A stretch of 64,000 nucleotides of DNA from Platerodrilus igneus. Its lineage: Eukaryota; Arthropoda; Insecta; Coleoptera; Lycidae. The notes under the pieces were generated by a model. It was not told where the DNA came from and did not search any database. It worked only from the letters and a program-made list of their open reading frames with translations. Shown piece by piece: positions 56,909 to 64,000 of the stretch; position 1 is the stretch's first letter, and the number at the start of each line of letters is the position of its first letter. The DNA is taken from NCBI GenBank assembly GCA_036346225.1, contig JARFIW010001491.1:4154001-4218000 (forward strand). Reading direction: 5' to 3'. A program made the position numbers and the translations under genes.

Positions 56909-59288
56909 TACTGTATTTGCGTGACAATTCAGAACATTTCCTACATTTTCCAGATATTTTCCAAGCGCTGTACATCAAGTTTGTCATGTGGTTAACCCCC
57001 AGGTAATTATAAAAATAGAACTACAAAAATGGGCGCCAGTTATAACAATAACAGCGTATAGTAGCTGTGGTATATCGCGTGCTCCCTCAGAAAACGTAAT
57101 AATATTGCACAAATTTTACAAACAATATTAATTGATTCGTTTTACAAAATAGATATGCAAATTAACTATAACTCTGCCTATCTTAAGACCATCTAAATGT
57201 TTATACTTTAAAATAAAGCCAATTAATGAATTCTTTGTATTACGGAAATTGGCAAGGCTGAAATACTCATAATATTGTTGTTTACGTATTCTGGGTCGTG
57301 GATATAAATCCTCTTCTATAAGATTCAATCGTGGAGTTCCTTGGTACAACACTCAAACGAATATGTAACAGCTAGGAAGGGAATCGATGGGTAAATCCAT
57401 AACACTAAAACACTCCTGGTACAGTTCTTCAAGATAAGAAAGAAACGTTCAGACAAATATTGTTGCTGTCTGTTTTCTATTTGCAAAACCACTCACTTCT
57501 ACCTAGCGGGTTCTCATTGCTCGAGGACGACGACGTATATTTTTTCAAACCGTGGGAAACTATAGTTGACATTCTTTTTCTACGAAATATATAATAATAA
57601 AACGATTTCTAAAAATCCCAAGGATAATTCATACTAACTATTTTCTAGCTAAATTATAATGGGCAATACTCCTAGATTAATTATACAAAAAGTCCTCTAT
57701 GATTAATTATCAACGAAAATCTTTGCGAATTAAACTGCAGTATAACAAAGCTATTCCTAATTTTAGTTTGATTAATTCAGGAATTTTCCGTACTGACTGT
57801 ACCAAGAGAAATGCACTTTCTCTTAGTGGCATTTTGTACTCACACGGTGGATTTCATAACCCTTAAATATACATCGATTATACTCAATAAATTCTTCGCT
57901 TTTTAAACGTCATTTTCAGTATAACTTATTATTTATCACATCAATTAGACTGATTAAATTCAAGCAAACACGTGTTTAAATTTAAGATTAGATGAGTTCG
58001 TATACATGTATAATCATAAACTCTAGTAATTATTGATTTCCAACTTCAGGCTTGTAATTATTTCAATTACACATCTTGTTTCAACTTGCTAACCTCCGTA
58101 TCTAAAACTTTAGGTTTACTTGATTTTAATTGAACTTCTAGACAAACGTTTAAATAGATGATGCAAGGTATTATATTTACTTCCGTTGCAGTATCCAAAG
58201 TGAAATTAATTGGAATCCATTAATTACAACATTGTGCGCCCGTTGTTGTTTAAATTGTCTTGGCTTTCAGTAATTTTGTTAATTAAGGAATGTGTTTGAT
58301 CATTAATTGGATTTCTTGTCCTTTGACGTCAGAGTTTCTAACATGTCTTTTATTAAATTGGGTTCGACTCTTTCCCGAACTGTACTTTCCTCTTTTGCTC
58401 AGCATGCTCGACTGAAATGATTTAATCCTGTGCAATAATTATACTTTTTCCCGTACGCAGATCATTCATTAGTTGTGCGCTTTGCATAACAATCGGTATA
58501 TTTAAAAGTTTTACTTTTTGAAGAAATGTTAATTTAGAAAAGCTTCTTTTCCCTCTGGCAACTGTTATTGGAAAGAAAAGTCGAATTTTCTTTGTAGTAG
58601 TTAAGCTGAATTAGGAGGAACCTGATCTTTAAAAGCAAATTTCAAAATATAATTGGATGTCTTTACGTGTTTCATGAGTTAAGATATATTCTAAGTTAAT
58701 ACATTTGTGATGGGTATTGGTAGAAATATTTTTAATTTTATTAATGTTGTACAACAATGAAAAATATAAGCTGTGTTGCAATAATTGAATAAATTTTCCG
58801 TACATGGAATGCATGGCGATATTGATAATAAAATAGTAGCAGTTTGAACTTTGTGACTGGATCTAAAATAATTCATCAGCAGCTTTATAGTTGTGTTGTT
58901 TCTTACGCTTTATCTTCGAAGGCAAACAATATATTTAATTTTTTGTAGTACAGTTTGCTTCTGCTGTGGTTCTTGCATTTATAACACCTTGTCTGTCGTA
59001 TTTCGTAGGCAGCTTCTCAATACTTTAGGTAATGCCGTTTTTGTTGTAGCAAGTTCCATATTTATACTCAGTAGCATTTCAATCACAAAATTTCATTCAA
59101 AAAATGGTGCAAAACCCCTCAAGAGAATATATAAATTAAAGGTCCTCTAAGTAATGTAACACAAAATCTGCTTAATGGCTAACAGAATTTTCTAGTAATT
59201 CGTTATCGATGCACCTACCAGAGCTTCCAAAAATCACAGAATACCGCAATAGCTGAATGACTTCAATGTTACCTTCTTAGTATCATAT
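56909..59288. other. AT-rich non-coding DNA
   Basis: Apart from residual minisatellite units (to about 56965) no gene or repeat recognised. The minus ORFs at 57128-57352 and 58629-58876 have no motif. Confidence 0.4.
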
Positions 59289-59821
59289 TGTTGCAGGCTA
59301 CTACTAACGCGTTTCACTAATTTAAAACAAGTAGAAATAAAAGTCTTTATTACTCACGATTCACAAGCCTAATTAACTGTATATGCCTTATTTATAGATG
59401 TTTTCAGTTCAATTAACAATGAAGCACTATCACACTAATGAATTTACAAGCACTAATATCTTCTTAAACTAAATTCTTAACCATAAGTCTATTAAAACAC
59501 TATTACTACTATAATTTATTCATTACACTTTCGTCTATTTATGTACAGCTGCCGGTACAATATACACTTTCACATAATACAAATTAATGTTTACTCTTGG
59601 ACTTCTAAAAGCTTAACTATTTTACTTTACACGATATAATTTATATTCGACATTCTGATACAGACTAGCTCTTACATTTATCAGCGGTTTTATATTTACC
59701 CTGAATTACAAGGATGATTCATACTCCAGTAATTGCTAGAAAATTCTAGGCTACTGTAGTTTATACATTTCTTACGGTGCTTGTGTGTGTTTGACGGGTT
59801 GCCTAATAGTAGCTCGTAACA
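59289..59821 (-). repeat. LTR of an unidentified minus-strand retrotransposon
   Basis: On the minus strand it begins TGTTACGAGCTACTATTAGG just after a purine tract AAAGAGGGGGGCAG (59822-59835), the arrangement of a polypurine tract and 3' LTR. It ends near TGCAACA (59289) with an AATAAAG signal near 59350. No second copy is in the window. The upstream (higher coordinate) interior is decayed. Confidence 0.6.
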
Positions 59822-61838
59822 CTGCCCCCCTCTTTAAAACCGTTACGTCTCGTAACTGTAAATACATTTTGACGCCAATTCGATGACTTAGAAAAGGTAT
59901 TGTTTTTGTATGCCTTTGCCTTTTGTCTGTTATATCCTTTGATTCTACTTGGGTTATGTATTTTTCATCTTGTATTGCTCTATTTCTAATAATAACTCTT
60001 TGGAAATGTATCTAATTTCATTGTGAGCTATTCTGGTCTACCATTATTTAGTATCAATTCAACTCTTTGTAATGTTTCCTATTCAGTCTGTCTAAATATA
60101 CCATTCATCTTACTTCTCATAATATTTTGTCTGCATATCTCGATTGGCGCATTAACATATTTTCTTTGTTATTCTATTAAACCTAAGATATTTTAGCGCT
60201 GATTGCTTTGCCTTTGAGAAGAATAATTACATTAGAACGTAAATGAAAGGTTTGTACACAAAAGATGATAGATGGGTCCATCTTGCAGATAGACTTAATC
60301 GACAGGTACAAGGATTTTGCATTTAAAAGTTATTTAGATTACAATAGGAAAACATGAGAATGTTATTTGTATAATTTCTGGTTTGTTCTCGAATTAAGTA
60401 GTACAATTGAAATGTATCTAAATTGCCGTAATGAATATTGGAAGTCAGTTCTAATTGAAGCTTTGATATGAGTTTTAATGAAAATTTTGTATATAACCTT
60501 TGTTCTAATGTAAGGCTTTGATAGTAATACATGTCATATAAATTATTGTCCACCATTCGTAAGTTAGTAAACGTTTCAAATTTTTGCTGGTCGAGAAAGG
60601 TTCCCTACGTGGGCGATCCCTCCACGTTCTTGGGCATTTGAGCTTTAGAAAGGGATTATAACAAGTTTAGTGGCAAATGTTGTTCATTAGGAGGGTCAAG
60701 AAGTGGGAGGAGGCGTGGGGTTCCCATCTTTTTAGGAAATTAATATATTAAAATACTTTGAAAATGCCTACTGTGTTCATGAATAAACATTTTATCTATC
60801 TGAAATATTTACCTTAAAGTCACTGAGTAAACAAGTATTAAGCAATTTAAGTCAGCATTAGGTATAGGAATACCTAATTCGGTATTGTCGGTGACATGTC
60901 TTTGCAAGTTGGTAAACACGCGATTTGCGCAATCAGGTATGTTTTAATCAAAATACGAAAGATTGTAATAATTTGTTTATAAAGTAAGTGCACAGGCATC
61001 GCAAACGAGCAAAGGCATACAATTTGATGCGTATTCAAAATCAAATCTGTAAATGATAATGATAGCTATATGATTAGTCTACAAGCGTAGAATCGAAAAT
61101 ATTTTTATGCATTGCACGTTACCGAAAACATAAATTATTTAAATAGCGGGATACATAATACGTCATAAAATTTAAATGCGTAGAAACAAAGCCTTGAGCA
61201 GACGTTAATATTAAATAATGACCTTGTGAACATTCCAGTACATATATTTCCCATGCACCAAGACACCGCTTGACCTTAACCGCACGGTTAATGCATAGTT
61301 CAAACAAACTCGATGTGAACTAGTACAGCCCCAAAACCCTCAGGGACATTTTAACTTATACATACAATCAAATAATAATAGTAGGAAGTATGACAACAGT
61401 CATTCGGTCATGCTTTTTAAACGAGGATAATTTAATCGAAAACCATCACCGTCAAGTAACTACAAGGTAATAAATAATCAAAGTACGGTAACTTTATAAA
61501 CTCGAGTGTGCTTAGCCAGTGCGCCAGCGCGAAATAATATAAGTTACGAGTACAAAGTGAAAGTGATTTGGTTATAAACGCTTTCAGCAACATTTCGTTG
61601 GAACAAAAAGGATTACTTTATTATCAACCTATTGTTGCCTTGCATGAGGTTGCTTGAGCCTTGGCGAAGGTAAAACCTGTAAGTTGCTGAATTGTTTCCA
61701 TCTGTTGCATACTTCAAACTGTGTTTATCAATATTTAAATGTATACAACTAATTTTATTAACGGAACTTTAACTTGACGATGCTTGCATGAGAGCGATTT
61801 GAAACCAGGGAAAGGCCCCCATTGTAATTTCAGAAACC

Positions 61839-61840
<2 letters not shown>
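59822..61840. other. mostly non-coding DNA, possible retrotransposon remnant at its left end
   Basis: 59836-60190 may be the last interior part of the minus-strand LTR element. No protein motif was recognised. The rest, including a GC-richer patch at 60595-60730, holds nothing I can name. Confidence 0.35.

Positions 61841-61841
<1 letters not shown>

Positions 61842-61880
<39 letters not shown>
61842..61880. repeat. TA microsatellite
   Basis: About 19 uninterrupted TA units. Confidence 0.97.
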
Positions 61881-61882
<2 letters not shown>

Positions 61883-61951
61883 GTTGATTTGATACTCAGG
61901 TTTAATAAAATTACTATTTCAAGTAGATTTAGTCAAATAAGGATAAGTTAA

Positions 61952-62467
61952 TCATTCAGTTTTGTTATAATGATATTTATATGTTAATATGGGCGACAAG
62001 AGCAGATTGTAGCCTTTATTAGTAGATTTTTTGTTAGAAATTTCAGGAAAAGAAAAGTGTATGCAGGACTCTATCCACCTGAATTGTAAGAGTGTAGTAA
62101 CAATTATTTGAGTATCATCTCGGAGATCACCCGCCATCTGGTGAGATACACGATAAATTATGTTGAAGTCGGTGCTCAACATTTTATTGACAAACAGTTC
62201 AACGATCTTTTTAGGTAGGTTGCACGTTTTAAAACTGTATACCACTTAAAGAATTTCATTTGTTTTTACTGAATCCACCCCCTCGGCACTGTAGCTAACT
62301 GGCACACTTCTTTCTCTTACGTTCCCGAGTAAAGTAAATTCATAGGCTACTAGCGGCAAATTAGCACGTTCAAGGTATGTATTACGAACCTCATAATATT
62401 TCATTATTAATCGCGAATGCAGTAAAAGAGATAATAAAAACTGCTCTTCATCGTAAGATACTGTCAA
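61952..62467 (-). pseudogene. unrecognised ORF interrupted by one stop
   Basis: One minus-strand frame is open from 62467 to 61952 except for a single TAA at 62246-62248. The first part reads EEQFLLSLLLHSRLIMKYYE and the second IIYRVSHQMAGDLRDDTQI. A TTTGACAG acceptor-like site lies at about 62462-62469. It could be a host exon with read-through or a transposon remnant. No family was recognised. Confidence 0.3.
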
Positions 62468-62589
62468 ATGTTATCAGAAAAGTTTCTTTAGTAATAATTC
62501 AATGCAAAAAAGATTAGATGAAATGGTTAAAGGCATTGAAATATCATAATGCGATTATTTAAAACCTTGCAATTTTTCCATTCAACTCT

Positions 62590-63927
62590 GTGAATCTACT
62601 CTAGCAAATAACAAAGCATTACTCTTATCGTACGTACAGTTCATAAAAAAAGAAAAAATTTGTCAGGAACTACTATTTGCTGAAAATTTGGAAACTCAAG
62701 CAAAGGGAGAATCAATATTTAATACCATGAGCACATTTTTTCAAAAGAAATACATTCGTATGCATAATATTTTATCAGCAGCTACTGACAGTGTTCTAGC
62801 AGACACATGCGTCATAAGATTTTTATAGTGCATTTGAAACAAAACAATTCCAAATGAACTCTCTATATACTAAGTTATTCATCCTCAGTATTTGGTTGTA
62901 AAATCAGAATAAACGCATGCATACGTTGTTACACGCCAAAAAACCGCTTCATAAATCATTTTAGTCATTAACTTATTTTAGTGATTTTAGTGTAATAAAT
63001 TTATGTTGTTACACATAATTGTGTAATACAGAGTTAGGAAAATAGGCTCATGGGGATTACCTTCGGAGTTTCTTGGTAATATCTTTTATTGTATTATTTT
63101 GTGGTTAATATAGTTCTCACAATCGTGAAACGGACATGATGACATTTTCCGACCAATTAGGACGCTTAACGTAAAGCGGGAATGGGTTTTCAAGTTGTTG
63201 GAAACACCGTAATGATGGATTCTTGACGTAACCAGCTATCTTAAACGACTTATGCGGGAGCGCATTATAGAATCTAGTGGAGTTTTACCTGTTAATTGTT
63301 GTACTTATCTCTCTATCGTGTTCTTTATTTGTTTCTGTTTGCAAATGCAGACACAAGAAAACCATCAAATTTAGATGAGAGATTTATAGAACTCACAATT
63401 AACGAAGAACTAAAAGTAAAATTCAGAAATAAATACCAGTACTGGGTTTAAAAACCAATACCAGCTCCTGGATATTTTGGAATGTGGATAAGAGTGAGGA
63501 CATTTTTAATTGCATTTACTTTATCTTATTTGGCTGAGCATGGGTTCAGTGCAGTAGCTATTTTACTGTCTAAAAGGGGAAATTGTTGCACGTCACCAAA
63601 CGTCACAAATTGCGACTGATGTTAAAGAAATTGTAACACGATTTTAAGAAATTGTTAAAACCCGAACAGCCTTAACTATTTTATTAAATTTTTTACCGAA
63701 CTTGTGTTTATTTTAAAATTTTTAAAAAACAATTTCTAAGTATGTTTGGTGGTAGTTTTAATTAATTTCTATTTTGTGATTTTTAATAGAGCGGATAAAA
63801 TAGGTATCGATAGTATGCAAAAATATTTTAATATTTTGCATAATAAACCATTATGGGCAAATGGTCGTTGGAATATTTCTTTCTAGTAAAAGGGGGTGGT
63901 GGTCCTGAAAATGTTGGGAACCTATGG
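62590..63927 (+). pseudogene. hAT transposase relic (ZBED/SCAND3-like)
   Basis: Plus-strand reading from 62594 gives DES-type ESTLANNKALLLSYVQF, then ICQELLFAENLETQAKG and FFQKKYIRMHNILSAATD (to about 62793), the core of this hAT group. A second piece near 63380-63600 gives DERFIELTINEELKVKFRNK and the C-terminal dimerisation block YLAEHGFSAVAILLSKRGN. The middle of the transposase is missing and replaced by unrelated AT-rich DNA (62850-63340). TTGGGAACC at 63915-63923 followed by TATGG resembles the right end of these hATs (family form GGGAACCACTG). The left end was not found. Confidence 0.75.
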
Positions 63928-64000
63928 TCTAGATAGAAGATTGTTGCAACTAAGATATGAAATGTTTGTAGTTGATTTTTATATCATTAATTTATTAAAT

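Noticed and set aside
62929..63330. TGTTACACGCCAAAAAACCG resembling the start of the gypsy-type LTR family
   Set aside because: Similarity stops after about 20 bases, and no matching end or target duplication was found.
1..64000. tRNA, rRNA or CRISPR features
   Set aside because: No cloverleaf with conserved A and B boxes, no rRNA-like stretch and no regularly spaced identical repeats with unique spacers were seen. The tRNA-Phe match at 3355 is an 18-base primer site only.

Overview
This window is eukaryotic and almost certainly insect. It is AT-rich and intron-bearing. It holds one recognisable host coding exon, from a neuropeptide precursor of the insect ITG-like (prohormone-3) type, and otherwise transposable elements and endogenous virus-like elements stacked inside one another. 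Nearly every long reading frame belongs to a mobile element and most are broken. I cannot name the insect order. No rRNA, tRNA or CRISPR array was seen.

Layout. 1-3570: a BEL/Pao retrotransposon on the minus strand, cut by the window edge and missing the core of its reverse transcriptase (RT). 3972-4208: the host exon on the minus strand, so the BEL copy lies in the following intron in sense orientation. 4480-5060: a mariner relic. 5061-9966: mostly featureless AT-rich DNA with two promoter plus first-exon candidates. 9967-29335: fragments of one LINE family, all on the minus strand, interrupted by three things: a BEL/Pao provirus (10402-14169, two LTRs, target duplication GTTAG); a block of about 9.8 kb of decayed virus-like DNA (14650-24480); and a hAT transposon of the ZMYM1-like kind (25600-29134). 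The decayed block contains a large inverted duplication with arms 14650-17580 and 17650-20290. 29340-33600: a plus-strand LINE 3' end, then an I/Jockey-type LINE on the minus strand interrupted by a 1.7 kb insertion.

33685-46529 is the most interesting part: a Polinton/Maverick-like element. It has terminal inverted repeats of about 570 bp, AG...CT ends and a perfect 6-bp target duplication, GTCATT. Removing two nested insertions leaves only about 4.9 kb. It carries capsid-like genes and one divergently transcribed gene of unknown role, and I see no DNA polymerase B or integrase. A LINE splits the major-capsid-like gene. An LTR retrotransposon (40416-46152, target duplication ATGT) splits the right terminal repeat and has itself taken a 0.8 kb insertion in one LTR. 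Pieces resembling the terminal repeat also lie in the 20.9-24.4 kb block, so related elements were present there too.

47200-51130: a decayed DNA-transposon-like gene of a family I cannot classify, carrying a solo LTR with target duplication CAGT. 51468-56908: a gypsy-type element of the same LTR family as that solo LTR, with target duplication TACT, inserted in a minisatellite. 56909-64000: largely featureless AT-rich DNA with the end of another LTR element (59289-59821), a TA microsatellite, an unrecognised interrupted ORF and a second hAT relic (62590-63927).

How the parts relate. Almost nothing here works as a pathway. The value lies in the insertion order, which several target duplications establish, and in the capsid-only Polinton-like element, which looks as if it needs an integrase and polymerase supplied from elsewhere.
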